Assembly: GCF_051014445.1 (NCBI RefSeq)
Contig: NW_027488370.1
Coordinates: 930,001-994,000 of the forward strand
Source of the DNA: Colletes latitarsis
Lineage: Eukaryota; Arthropoda; Insecta; Hymenoptera; Colletidae
Length of the DNA stretch: 64,000 bases
Reading direction: 5' to 3'
The position numbers and the translations under genes are program-made. The notes under the pieces are model-generated. The model saw nothing but the letters and a program-made list of their open reading frames with translations. It did no database searches and had not been told where the DNA came from. This document shows positions 53,671 through 64,000 of the stretch, piece after piece (position 1 is the first letter of the stretch; each line of letters begins with the position of its first letter).

Positions 53671-54059
53671 TTAAACCAGGTTTCGATCAATATTTTAGAG
53701 GATAACGCATGTTAGGTCTAGGTTAGGCCTGGGATTTTCACTCATCAGACTCATACTTTCGCATTCTTCACATACTTGTTGAACGGATCCTGGGTTTTTT
53801 CTGGTTTGGATCACGTAGTAATGTGGTACCACACTGAAACGGTCAATTAAACCTGGTTTCGATCAATATTTTAGAGGATAACGCAAGTTAGGTCTGGGAT
53901 AGGTCTGGGATTTGACCTCATCAGACTCATACTTTCGCACACTTCACGTACTCGTTGAACAGATCCTGGGTTATTTTCTGGTTTGGATCACATAGTAATG
54001 TGGTACCACACTGAAACAGTCGATTAAACCAGGTTTCGATCAATATTTTAGAGAATAAT

Positions 54060-54240
54060 TCATGTTAGGTCAAGGTTAGGTCTGGGATTTGCTCTCATCA
54101 GGCTCATTCTTTCGCATATTTCTCATACTTCATGGCTAGATGCTGGGCTGTTTCTGGATTGTGTCACGTAGTAATGTGGTACCACGCTGAAACAGTCAAT
54201 TTAACCTGGATTCGATCAATATTTTAGAGGATAACGCAAG
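54060..54240 (+). repeat. Monomer repeated at 56,702-56,882
   Basis: GATGCTGGGCTGTTTCTGG followed by ATTGTGTCACG occurs at 54,139 and 56,781 (offset 2,642). Together with the 2,995-bp offset just upstream, this shows that two monomers present at about 53,700-54,050 are absent from the later copy. Confidence 0.72.
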
Positions 54241-57059
54241 TTAGGTCTGGGATAGGTCTAGGATTTGCCCTCATCAGGCTCTTACTTTCGCATATTTCTC
54301 ATATTTCATTGCTAGATCCTGGCCTATTTCTGGATTGGATCACGTAGTAAAGTGGTACCACATTGAAACATTCAACGAAACCTCGTCTGGATAAATATTT
54401 TAGAGGGTAACGCATCTTAGGTCTGGGTTAGGTCTAAAATTTGCCCTCATCAGGCTCACAGTTTCGCGTTTTTCACATACTTGTTGAACAGATCCTAGGT
54501 CTTTTCTGGTTTGGATCACGAAGTAGTGTGGTACCACACTGAAACAGTCAATGAAACCTGGTTTCCATCAATATTTTAGAGGATAACGCATGTTAGGTCT
54601 AGGTTAGGTCTGGGATTTGCTCTCATCAGGCTCATTCATTCGCATATTTCTCATACTTGATGGCTAGATCCTGGGCTTTTTCTGGATTGCATCACGTAGT
54701 AATGTAGTACCACACTGAAACAGACAATGAAACCTGGTTTCCATCAATATTTTAGAGGACAACGCATGTTAGGTCTAGGTAAGGCCTGAGATTTTCACTG
54801 ATCGGACTCATACTTTCGCATTTTTCACATACTTGTTGAACGGATCCTGGGTTTTTTCTGGTTTGGATCACGTAGTAATGTGGTACCACACTGAAACGGT
54901 CAATTAAACCTGGTTTCGATCAATATTTTAGAGAATAATTCATGTTAGGTCAAAGTTAGGTCTGGGATTTGCCCTCATCAGGCTCATTCTTTCGCATATT
55001 TCTCAAACTTGATGGCTAGATCCTGGGCTTTTTCTGGATTGCATCACGTAGTAATGAAGTACAACACTGAAACAGTCAATTAAACCTGGTTTCCATCAAT
55101 AGCTTAGAGGACAACGCAAGTTAGGTCTGGGATAGGTCTTGGATTTGCCCTCATCAGGCTCATACTTTCGCGTTTTTCACATACTTGTTGAACAGGTCCT
55201 GGGTTTTTTCTGGTTTGGATCACGTAGTAGTGTGGTACCACACTGAAACAGTCCATTATACCTGGTTTGGATCAATATTTTAGAGGATAACGCATGTTAG
55301 GTCTAGGTTAGGCCTGGGATTTTCACTCATCAGACTCATACTTTCGCATTCTTCACATACTTGTTGAACGGATCCTGGGTTTTTTCTGGTTTGGATCACG
55401 TAGTAATGTGGGACCACACTGAAACTGTCAATTAAACCTGGTTTCGATCAATATTTTAGAGAATAATTCATGTTAGGTCTAGGTCAGGTCTGGGATTTGC
55501 TCTCATCAGGCTCATTCTTTCGCATATTTCTCATACTTGATGGCTAGATCCTGGGCTACTTCTGGATTGCATCACGTAGTAATGTAGTACCACACTGAAA
55601 CAGACAATGAAACCTGGTTTCCATCAATATTTTAGAGGACAACGCATGTTAGGTCTAGGTTAGGCCTGGGATTTTCACTCATCAGACTCATACTTTCGCA
55701 TTCTTCACATACTTGTTGAACGGATCCTGGGTTTTTTCTGGTTTGGATCACGTAGTAATGTGGGACCACACTGAAACTGTCAATTAAACCTGGTTTCGAT
55801 CAATATTTTAGAGAATAATTCATGTTAGGTCTAGGTCAGGTCTGGGATTTGCCCACATCAGGCTCATTCTTTCGCATATTTCTCATACATGTTGAACAGA
55901 TCCTGGGTTTTTTCTGGTTTGGATCACGTAGTAATGTGGGACCACACTGAAACAATCAATTAAACCTGGTCTTGATAAATATTTTAGAGGATAACGCATG
56001 TTAGGTCTGGGTTAGGTCTAGGATTTGCCCTCATCAGGCTCATACTTTCGCATATTTCTCATACTTCAAGGCTAGATCCTGGGCTATTTCTGGATTGGAT
56101 CACGTAGTAAAGTGGTACCACACTGAAACATTCAATGAAACCTGGTCTGGATAAATATTTTAGAGGTTAGCGCATCTTAGGTCTGGGTTAGGTCTAAGAT
56201 TTGCCCTCATCAGGCTCACAGTTTAGCGTTTTTCACATACTTGTTGAACAGATCCTGGGTTTTTTCTGGTTTGGATCACGAAGTAATGTGGTACCACACT
56301 GAAACAGTCCATTAAACCTGGTTTCGCTCAATATTTTAAAGGATAACGCGTGTAAGGTCTAGGTTAGGTCTGGGATTTGCTCTCATCAGGCTCATTCTTT
56401 CGCATATTTCTCATACTTGATGGCTAGAACCTGGGTTTTTTCTGGTTTGGATCACGTAGTAATGTGGTACCACACTGAAACAGTCGATTAAAGCTGGTTT
56501 CGATCAATATTTTAGAGGATAACGCAAGTTAGGTCTGGGAATGGTCTGGGATTTGACCTCATCAGACTCATACTTTCGCAACACTTCACATACTCCTTGA
56601 ACAGATCCTGGGTTATTTTCTGGTTTGGATCACATAGTAATGTGGTACCACACTGAAACAGTCGATTAAAGTAGGTTTCGATCAATATTTTAGAGAATAA
56701 TTCATGTCAGGTCAAGGTTAGGTCTGGGATTTGCTCTCATCAGGCTCATTCTTTCGCATATTTCTCATACTTCATGGCTAGATGCTGGGCTGTTTCTGGA
56801 TTGTGTCACGTAGTAATGTGGTACCACGCTGAAACAGTCAATTTAACCTGGATTCGATCAATATTTTAGAGGATAACGCAAGTTAAGTCTGGGATAGGCC
56901 TGGGATTTTCACTCATCAGACTCATACTTTCGCATTCTTCACATACTTGTTGAACGGATCCTGGGTTTTTTCTGGTTTGGAACACGTAGTAATGTGGTAC
57001 CACACTGAAACAGTCCATTAAACCTGGTTTCGATCAATATTTTAGAGGATAACGCATGT

Positions 57060-58718
57060 TAGGTCTAGGTTAGACCTTGGATTTGCACTCATCAGGGTCA
57101 TACTTTCGCATTCTTCACATACTTGTTGAACAGAACCTGGGTTTTTTCTGGTTTGGATCACGTAGCAATGTTGTACCAAACTGAAACAGTCCATTAAACC
57201 TGGTTTCGATCAATATTTTAGAGGATAACGCATGTTAGGTCTAGGTTAGACCTTGGATTTGCACTCATCAGGGTCATACTTTCGCATTCTTCACATACTT
57301 GTTGAACAGAACCCGGGTTTTTTCTGGTTTGGATCACGTAGTTATGTGGTACCACACAAAAACAGTCGACTGAGCCTGGTCACGATCAATATTTTAGAGG
57401 ATAACACATGTTAAGTCTGAGTTGGGTCTAGGATTTGCACTCATCAGGGTCATACTTTCGCATTCTTCACATACTTGTTGAATAGAACCCGGGTTTTTTC
57501 TGGTTTAGATCACGTAGTAATGTGGTACCACACAAAAACAGTCGACTGAGCCTGGTCACGATCAATATTTTAGAGGATAACACATGTTAAGTCTGAGTTG
57601 GGTCTAGGATTTGCCCTCATCAGGCTCATACTTTCGCATATATCTCTTACTTGATGGCCAGAATCAGGGCTTTTTTCTGGTTTGGATCACGTGGTAATGT
57701 GGTACCACACTGAAACAGTCAATTAAACCTAGTCTGGGTCAACATTTCAAAGGATTACTCATGTTAGGTCTAGGTTAGGTCTGGGATTTGCTCTCATCAG
57801 GCTCATACTTTCGCATGTTTCTCATACTTGATGGCCAGATTCTGGGCTTTTTTTGGTTTGGATCACGCAGTAATGTGGTACCACACTGAAACAGACCATT
57901 AAACCCGGTTTCGATCAATATTTTAGAGGATAACACATGTTAGGTCTAGGTTAGACCTTGGATTTGCACTCATCAGGGTCATACTTTCGCGTTCTTCACA
58001 TACTTGTTGAACAGAACCCGGGGTTTTTCTGGTTTGGATCACGTAGTAATGTGGTACCACACAAAAACAGTCGACTGAGCCTGGTCACGATCAATATTTT
58101 AGAGGACAACACATGTTAAGTCTGAGTTGGGTCTAGGATTTGCACTCATCAGGGTCATACTTTCGCATTCTTCACATACTTGTTGAACTGAACCCGGGTT
58201 TTTTCAGGTTTGGATCACGTAGCAATGTGGTACCAAACTGAAACAGTCCATTAAACCTGGTTTTGATCAATATTTTAGAGGATAACGCATGTTAGGTCTA
58301 GGTTAGACCTTGGATTTGCACTCATCAGGGTCATACTTTCGCAGTCTTCACATACTTGTTGAACAGAACCCGGGTTTTTTCTGGTTTGGATCACGTAGTA
58401 ATGTGGTACCACACAAAAACAGTCGACTGAGCCTGGTCACGATCAATATTTTAGAGGATAACACATGTTAAGTCTGAGTTGGGTCTAGGATTTGCCCTCA
58501 TCAGGCTCATACTTTCGCATATAGCTCTTACTTGGTGGCCAGATTCTGGGCTTTTTCTGGATTGGATCACGTAGTAATGTGGTACCACACCGAAACGGAC
58601 GACTAAGCCTGGTCACGATCAATATTTTAGTGGATAATGCATGTTAGGTCTGGATTAGGTATGGGATTTGCCCTCATCAGTCTCATACTTTCTCATTCTT
58701 CACATACTTGTTGAACAG
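57060..58718 (+). repeat. Family C block, copy 1
   Basis: Matches 62,342-64,000 at offset 5,282 bp (30 monomers), checked at GTTATGTGG (57,341 and 62,623) and ATAGCTCTTAC (58,521 and 63,803). The match starts within a monomer at TTAGGTCTAGGTTAGACC and reaches the window edge, so it may continue beyond. Confidence 0.85.
57345..57372. other. Adjacent twin palindromes in family C
   Basis: TGTGGTACCACA (57,345-57,356) is followed six bases later by CAGTCGACTG (57,363-57,372), also a perfect palindrome. The pair recurs in other CACACAAAAACAG monomers, for example at 57,521-57,548, and in the duplicate at 62,627-62,654. Confidence 0.82.
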
Positions 58719-59786
58719 AACCCGGGTTTTTTCTGGTTTGGTTCACGTAGCAATGTGGTACCAAACTGAAACAGTCCATTAAACCTGGTTTCGATCAATA
58801 TTTTAGAGGATAACGCATGTTAAGTCTGAGTTGGGTCTAGGATTTGCCCTCATCAGGCTTATACTTTCGCATATATCTCTTACTTGGTGGCCAGATTCTG
58901 GGCTTTTTCTGGATTGGATCACGTAGTAATGCGGTACCACACAGAAACAGTCGACTAAACCTGGTCACGAGCAATATTTTAGAGGATAACGCATGTTAGG
59001 TCTAGGTTAAGTCTGGGATTTGCTCTCATCATGCTCATACTTTCGCATATTTCTCATTCTTGTTGGCCAGATTCTGGGCTTTTTTTGGTTTGGATCACGC
59101 AGTAATGTGGTACCACACTGAAACAGTCGATTAAACCTGGTTTCGATCAATATTTTAGAGGATAACGCATGTTAGGTCTATGTTAGGTCCGGGAGTTGCC
59201 CGCATCAGGCTCACACTTTCGCATTCTTCACATACCTGTTGCACAGATCCTGGGTTTTTTCTGGTTTGGATCACGTGGTAATGTGGTACCACACTGAAAC
59301 AGTCAATTAAAGCTAGTCTGGGTCAACATTTCAAAGAATAACTCATGTTAGGTCTAGGTTAGGTCTGGGACTTGCTCTCATCAGGCTCATACTTTCGCAT
59401 ATTTCTGATACTTGATGGCCAAATCCTGGCCTTTTTCAGGTTTGGATCACGTAGTAATGTGGTACCACACTGAAACAGTCGACTTAACCTGGTCACGATC
59501 AATATTTTAGAGGATAACGCATGTTAGGTCTAGGTTAGGTCTGGGATTTGTTCTCATCATGCTCATACTTTCGCATATTTCTCATGCTTGTTGGCCAGAT
59601 CCTGAGCTTTCACTGGTTTGGATCACGTAGTTATGTGGTACCACACTGAAACTGTCAAATTAAACCTGGTCCCGATCAATATATTAGAGGATAACACATG
59701 TTCGGCCTAGGTTAGGTCTGGGATTTGCACTCATCAGGCACATACTTTCGTATATTTCTCATACTTGATGGCCCGATTCTGGGCTT

Positions 59787-60889
59787 TTTTTGGCTTGGAT
59801 CACGTAGTAATGTGGTACCACACTGAAACAGTCGACTAAACCTGGTCTCGATCAATATTTTAGAGGATAACGCATGTTAGGTCTAGGTTAGGGTTGGGAT
59901 TTGCAGTCATCAGGCTCATACATTCGCATATTTCTCATATATGATGGCCAGATTCTGGGCTTTTTTCGGTTTGGATCACGTAGTAATGTGGTACCACACT
60001 GAAACAGTCCAATAAACCTGGTTTCGATCAATATTTTAGAGGATAACGCATGTCAGGCCTATGTTAGGTCTGGGATTTGCTCTCATCAGGCTCATAGAAT
60101 CACACTTTCCGCATACTTGTTGGCCAGATCCCGGGCTTTTTCAGGTTTGGAACACGTGGTAATGTGGTATCATACTGAAACAGTCCCTTAAACCTGGTTT
60201 CGATCAATATTTTAGAGGATAACACATGTTAAGTCTGAGTTGGGTCTAGGATTTGCCCGCATCAGGCTCATACTTTCGCTTATATCTCTTACTTGATGGC
60301 CAGATTCTGGACTTTTTCTGGATTGGATCACGCAGTCATGTGGTACCACACTGAAACAGTCGACTAAGCCTGGTTTCGATCAAAATTTTAGAGGATGATG
60401 CATGTTTGGTCTATGTTAGGTCTGTGATTTGCACTCATCAGGCTCATACCTTCGCATATTTCTCATACTTGATGGCAAGATCCTCGCCTTTTTTTGGCTT
60501 GGATCACGTAGTAATGTGGTACCACACTGAAACAGTCGACTAAACCTGGTCTCGATCAATATTTTAGAGGATAACGCATGTTAGGTCTAGGTTAGGGTTG
60601 GGATTTGCAGTCATCAGGCTCATACATTCGCATATTTCTCATTCATGATGGCCAGATTCTGGGCTTTCTTCGGTTTGGATCACGTAGTAATGTGGTACCA
60701 AACTGAAACAGTCCAATAAACCTGGTTTCGATCAATATTTTAGAGGATAACGCATGTCAGGTCTATGTTAGGTCTGGGATTTGCTCTCATCAGGCTCATA
60801 CATTCACACTTTCCGCATACTTGTTGGCCAGATCCCGGGCTTTTACAGGTTTCGATCACGTGGTTATGTGGTATCACACTGAAACAGTC
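59787..60889 (+). repeat. 4-monomer tandem repeat (704 bp), second copy partial
   Basis: TAGGGTTGGGATTTGCAGTC occurs near 59,889 and 60,593 (offset 704). The repeated part covers about 59,787-60,185 and 60,491-60,889 and includes the TTTCCGCATACTTG monomer. Between them lies a GGTTTCGATCAAAATTTTAG monomer. Confidence 0.76.
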
Positions 60890-61400
60890 GACTAAACCTG
60901 GTCTCGATCAATATTTTAGAGCATAACGCATGTTAGGTCTGGATTAGGTCTGGGATTTTCCCTCATCAGGGTCAAACTTTCGCATATTTCTCATACTTGT
61001 TGGCCAGATTCTGGTCTTTTTTTGGTTTGGATCACGTAGTAATGTGGTACCACACTGAAACAGTCCAATAAACCTGGTTTCGATCAATATTTTAGAGGAT
61101 AACGCATGTCAGGTCTATGTTAGGTCTGGGATTTGCTCTCATCAGGCTCATACATTCACACTTTCCGCAACCTTGTTGTCCAGATCCCGGGCTTTTTCAG
61201 GTTTGGATCACGTGGTTATGTGGTATCACACTGAAACAGTCGACTAAACCTGGTCTCGATCAATATTTTAGAGGATAACGCATGTTAGGTCTGGATTAGG
61301 TCTGGGATTTTCCCTCATCAGGGTCATACTTTCGCATATTTCTCATACTTGTTGGCCAGATTCTGGTCTTTTTTTGGTTTGGATCACGTAGTAATGTGGT
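60690..61400 (+). repeat. 2-monomer tandem repeat (352 bp), two copies
   Basis: CATGTCAGGTCTATG occurs at 60,753 and 61,105 (offset 352). Both copies pair a TTCACACTTTCCGCA monomer with a GATTCTGGTCTTTTTTTGG monomer. The dimer partly overlaps the 704-bp repeat, so the two events are layered. Confidence 0.78.
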
Positions 61401-62341
61401 ACCACACTGAAACAGTCCATTAAATCTGGATTCGATCAAAATTTTAGAGGATAACGCATGTTAGGTCTAGGTTAGGTCTGGGATTTGCTCTCATCAGGCT
61501 CATACTTTCGCATGTTTCTCATACTTGATGGCCAGATTCTGGGCTATTTTTGGTTTGGATCACGCAGTAATGTGGTACCACACTGAAACAGACCATTAAA
61601 CACGGCTTCGATCAATATTTTAGAGGATAACACATGTTAGGTCTAGGTTAGACCTTGGATTTGCATTCATCAAGGTCATGGTTTCGCATTCTTCACATAC
61701 TTGTTGAACAGAACCCGGGTTTTTTCTGGTTTGGATCACGTAGCAATGTGGTACCAAACTGAAACAGTCCAATAAACCTGGTTTCGATCAATATTTTAGA
61801 GGATAACGCATGTTGGGTCTATGTTAGGTCCGGGATTCGCTATCATGAGGCTCATTCTTTCGCATATTTCTCTTACTTGTTAGCCAGATCCTTTGCTTTT
61901 TCTGGTTTGGATCACACAGTAATGTGATACAACACTGAAACAGTCGATTAAACCTGGTTTCGATCGATATTTTAGAGGATAACGCATGTTAGGTCTAGGT
62001 TAGGTATGGGATTTGCCCTCATCAGGCTCATACTTTCGCATATTTCTCATACTTCATGGCCAGATCCTGGCCTTTTTCTGCTTTGGATCACGTAGTAATG
62101 TGGTACCACACTGAAACATTCGACTAAACCTGGTCTCGGTCAATATTTTAGAGGATAACGCATGTTAGGTCTAGGTTAGGTCTGGGATTTGCTCTCATCA
62201 GGCTCATACTTTCGCATCCTTCACATACTTGTTGAACAGATTCTGGGCTTTTTCTGGTTTGGATCACGTAGGAATGTGGTACCACACTGAAACAGTCGAC
62301 TAAACCTGGTCTCGATCAATATTTTTGAGGATAACACAAGT

Positions 62342-64000
62342 TAGGTGTAGGTTAGACCTTGGATTTGCACTCATCAGGGTCATACTTTCGCATTCTTCAC
62401 ATACTTGTTGAACAGAACCTGGGTTTTTTCTGGTTTGGATCACGTAGCAATGTGGTACCAAACTGAAACAGTCCATTAAACCTGGTTTCGATCAATATTT
62501 TAGAGGATAACGCATGTTAGGTCTAGGTTAGACCTTGGATTTGCACTCATCAGGGTCATACTTTCGCATTCTTCACATACTTGTTGAACAGAACCCGGGT
62601 TTTTTCTGGTTTGGATCACGTAGTTATGTGGTACCACACAAAAACAGTCGACTGAGCCTGGTCACGATCAATATTTTAGAGGATAACACATGTTAAGTCT
62701 GAGTTGGGTCTAGGATTTGCACTCATCAGGGTCATACTTTCGCATTCTTCACATACTTGTTGAATAGAACCCGGGTTTTTTCTGGTTTAGATCACGTAGT
62801 AATGTGGTACCACACAAAAACAGTCGACTGAGCCTGGTCACGATCAATATTTTAGAGGATAACACATGTTAAGTCTGAGTTGGGTCTAGGATTTGCCCTC
62901 ATCAGGCTCATACTTTCGCATATATCTCTTACTTGATGGCCAGAATCAGGGCTTTTTTCTGGTTTGGATCACGTGGTAATGTGGTACCACACTGAAACAG
63001 TCAATTAAACCTAGTCTGGGTCAACATTTCAAAGGATTACTCATGTTAGGTCTAGGTTAGGTCTGGGATTTGCTCTCATCAGGCTCATACTTTCGCATGT
63101 TTCTCATACTTGATGGCCAGATTCTGGGCTTTTTTTGGTTTGGATCACGCAGTAATGTGGTACCACACTGAAACAGACCATTAAACCCGGTTTCGATCAA
63201 TATTTTAGAGGATAACACATGTTAGGTCTAGGTTAGACCTTGGATTTGCACTCATCAGGGTCATACTTTCGCGTTCTTCACATACTTGTTGAACAGAACC
63301 CGGGGTTTTTCTGGTTTGGATCACGTAGTAATGTGGTACCACACAAAAACAGTCGACTGAGCCTGGTCACGATCAATATTTTAGAGGACAACACATGTTA
63401 AGTCTGAGTTGGGTCTAGGATTTGCACTCATCAGGGTCATACTTTCGCATTCTTCACATACTTGTTGAACTGAACCCGGGTTTTTTCAGGTTTGGATCAC
63501 GTAGCAATGTGGTACCAAACTGAAACAGTCCATTAAACCTGGTTTTGATCAATATTTTAGAGGATAACGCATGTTAGGTCTAGGTTAGACCTTGGATTTG
63601 CACTCATCAGGGTCATACTTTCGCAGTCTTCACATACTTGTTGAACAGAACCCGGGTTTTTTCTGGTTTGGATCACGTAGTAATGTGGTACCACACAAAA
63701 ACAGTCGACTGAGCCTGGTCACGATCAATATTTTAGAGGATAACACATGTTAAGTCTGAGTTGGGTCTAGGATTTGCCCTCATCAGGCTCATACTTTCGC
63801 ATATAGCTCTTACTTGGTGGCCAGATTCTGGGCTTTTTCTGGATTGGATCACGTAGTAATGTGGTACCACACCGAAACGGACGACTAAGCCTGGTCACGA
63901 TCAATATTTTAGTGGATAATGCATGTTAGGTCTGGATTAGGTATGGGATTTGCCCTCATCAGTCTCATACTTTCTCATTCTTCACATACTTGTTGAACAG
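62342..64000 (+). repeat. Family C block, copy 2 (cut by window edge)
   Basis: Second copy of 57,060-58,718, with a few private changes such as TTAGGTGTAGG at its start. Because it runs into the end of the window, the length of the duplicated unit is only a minimum. Confidence 0.85.

Larger units (their letters stand above)
33571..57069 (+). repeat. Satellite array, family B (~176-bp monomer, ~133 copies)
   Basis: Same monomer length and phase as the preceding family, with consistent diagnostic differences: GTTTCGATCAATATT for GTTGCGATTAATATT, AACGCATGTTAGG or AACGCAAGTTAGG for AACGCCGGTTATG, CATCAGGCTCATAC for CATCTGGCTCGTAC, and GCATATTTCTCATAC for GCATTTTTCGCATAC. Several subtypes alternate: ATGGCTAGATCCTGGGC, TTGAACGGATCCTGGG and GAAGTACAACACTG monomers. 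Order is mosaic: blocks of 0.3-3 kb recur at many offsets rather than in one regular long unit. Parts not covered by a specific duplication entry (for example 34,250-35,060, 45,000-46,200, 54,240-55,850) hold the same monomers and nothing else that I can see. Confidence 0.95.
57070..64000 (+). repeat. Satellite array, family C (mixed subtypes, ~39 copies)
   Basis: Tandem ~176-bp monomers continue to the window edge. New diagnostic words begin here: TTAGACCTTGGATTTGCACT, GAACAGAACCCGGG, CACACAAAAACAGTCGACTG, GCCTGGTCACGATC and AAGTCTGAGTTGGGTC. They are interleaved with B-like monomers carrying GATGGCCAGATTCTGGGC and with a rarer TTCACACTTTCCGCATAC type near 60,100-61,200. Monomer-to-monomer diversity looks greater than in family A, but a 30-monomer block is duplicated at its two ends. 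The array is cut by the window edge, so its true extent is unknown. Confidence 0.92.

Noticed and set aside
1..64000. CENP-B box (NTTCGNNNNANNCGGGN)
   Set aside because: Candidate words such as TTTCGCATTTTTCGCA and TTTCGATCAATATT lack the required A or CGGG. The reverse-strand candidate CCCGGTTTCGATCAA near 57,905 and 63,187 misses two core positions. No full match was seen.
57000..64000. Telomere-like TTAGG words (TTAGGTCTAGGTTAGG)
   Set aside because: They are a fixed internal part of every B and C monomer, spaced with other bases and not in uninterrupted tandem, so they are not an interstitial telomere tract.
1..64000. CRISPR array
   Set aside because: The repeat unit is ~176 bp with no unique spacers and no cas genes; monomer variation is spread throughout the unit. 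This is a satellite.
1..64000. rRNA intergenic spacer repeats or tRNA/5S gene clusters
   Set aside because: No rRNA coding sequence, 5S internal promoter boxes or tRNA A/B boxes in proper arrangement were recognised, and the array is uninterrupted.
1..64000. Transposon-derived tandem repeat (helitron or MITE-like)
   Set aside because: No terminal inverted repeats, target-site duplications, LTRs or transposase fragments were seen. The short dyads lie inside every monomer and do not bound it.
1..64000. Assignment to a named satellite or a species
   Set aside because: Length near 176 bp is shared by many unrelated plant and animal satellites, and the sequence does not match the Arabidopsis-type 178-bp satellite that I can recall. 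Naming one would be a guess.

Overview
The window is a single uninterrupted block of satellite DNA. From base 1 to base 64,000 it is a head-to-tail array of a roughly 176-bp monomer, about 364 copies, all in the same orientation. I found no protein-coding gene, RNA gene, transposon, CRISPR array or unique-sequence island. This architecture (nucleosome-scale monomer, nested higher-order repeats, sequence families in adjacent blocks) is typical of a eukaryotic centromeric or pericentromeric array. I do not recognise the monomer as any named satellite and do not assign a species. Centromere identity is an inference from architecture, not something the sequence proves.

Layout. Three related families lie side by side in phase. 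Family A (1 to about 33,570) carries CGCCGGTTATG, GTTGCGATTAATA and TTTCGCATTTTTCGCA. It is the most homogenised part and has long-range order. Blocks of several kb recur at offsets of 12,653, 13,533 and 14,238 bp (about 72, 77 and 81 monomers). Inside them are a 10-monomer tandem duplication (4,201-7,718), a 3-monomer series (11,251-12,697 and 24,784-26,230), a 7-monomer duplication (21,929 to about 23,830) and three tandem 11-monomer units (27,144-33,299).

Family B (about 33,571-57,069) carries TTTCGATCAATATTTTAG, AACGCATGTTAGG and CTCATCAGGCTCATAC. It is a mosaic of shorter duplicated blocks, about 0.3-3 kb, many of them interrupted by one- or two-monomer gains, losses or swaps. Family C (about 57,070-64,000) contains AGAACCCGGG monomers and CAGTCGACTGAGCC monomers interleaved with B-like ones, and has its own 30-monomer duplication.

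Dynamics. Every duplication offset I measured is close to a whole number of monomers, which fits in-register unequal exchange or replication slippage. Several patches replace sequence without changing length, which fits gene conversion. The best candidate functional signature is a dyad, TGTGG-NN-CCACA, present in most monomers. Its arms are largely kept while the two central bases vary. Family C adds a second perfect palindrome, CAGTCGACTG, beside it. No canonical CENP-B box was seen. All boundaries were read by eye and may be off by a few bases to a few tens of bases; the offsets come from shared marker words and are firmer.
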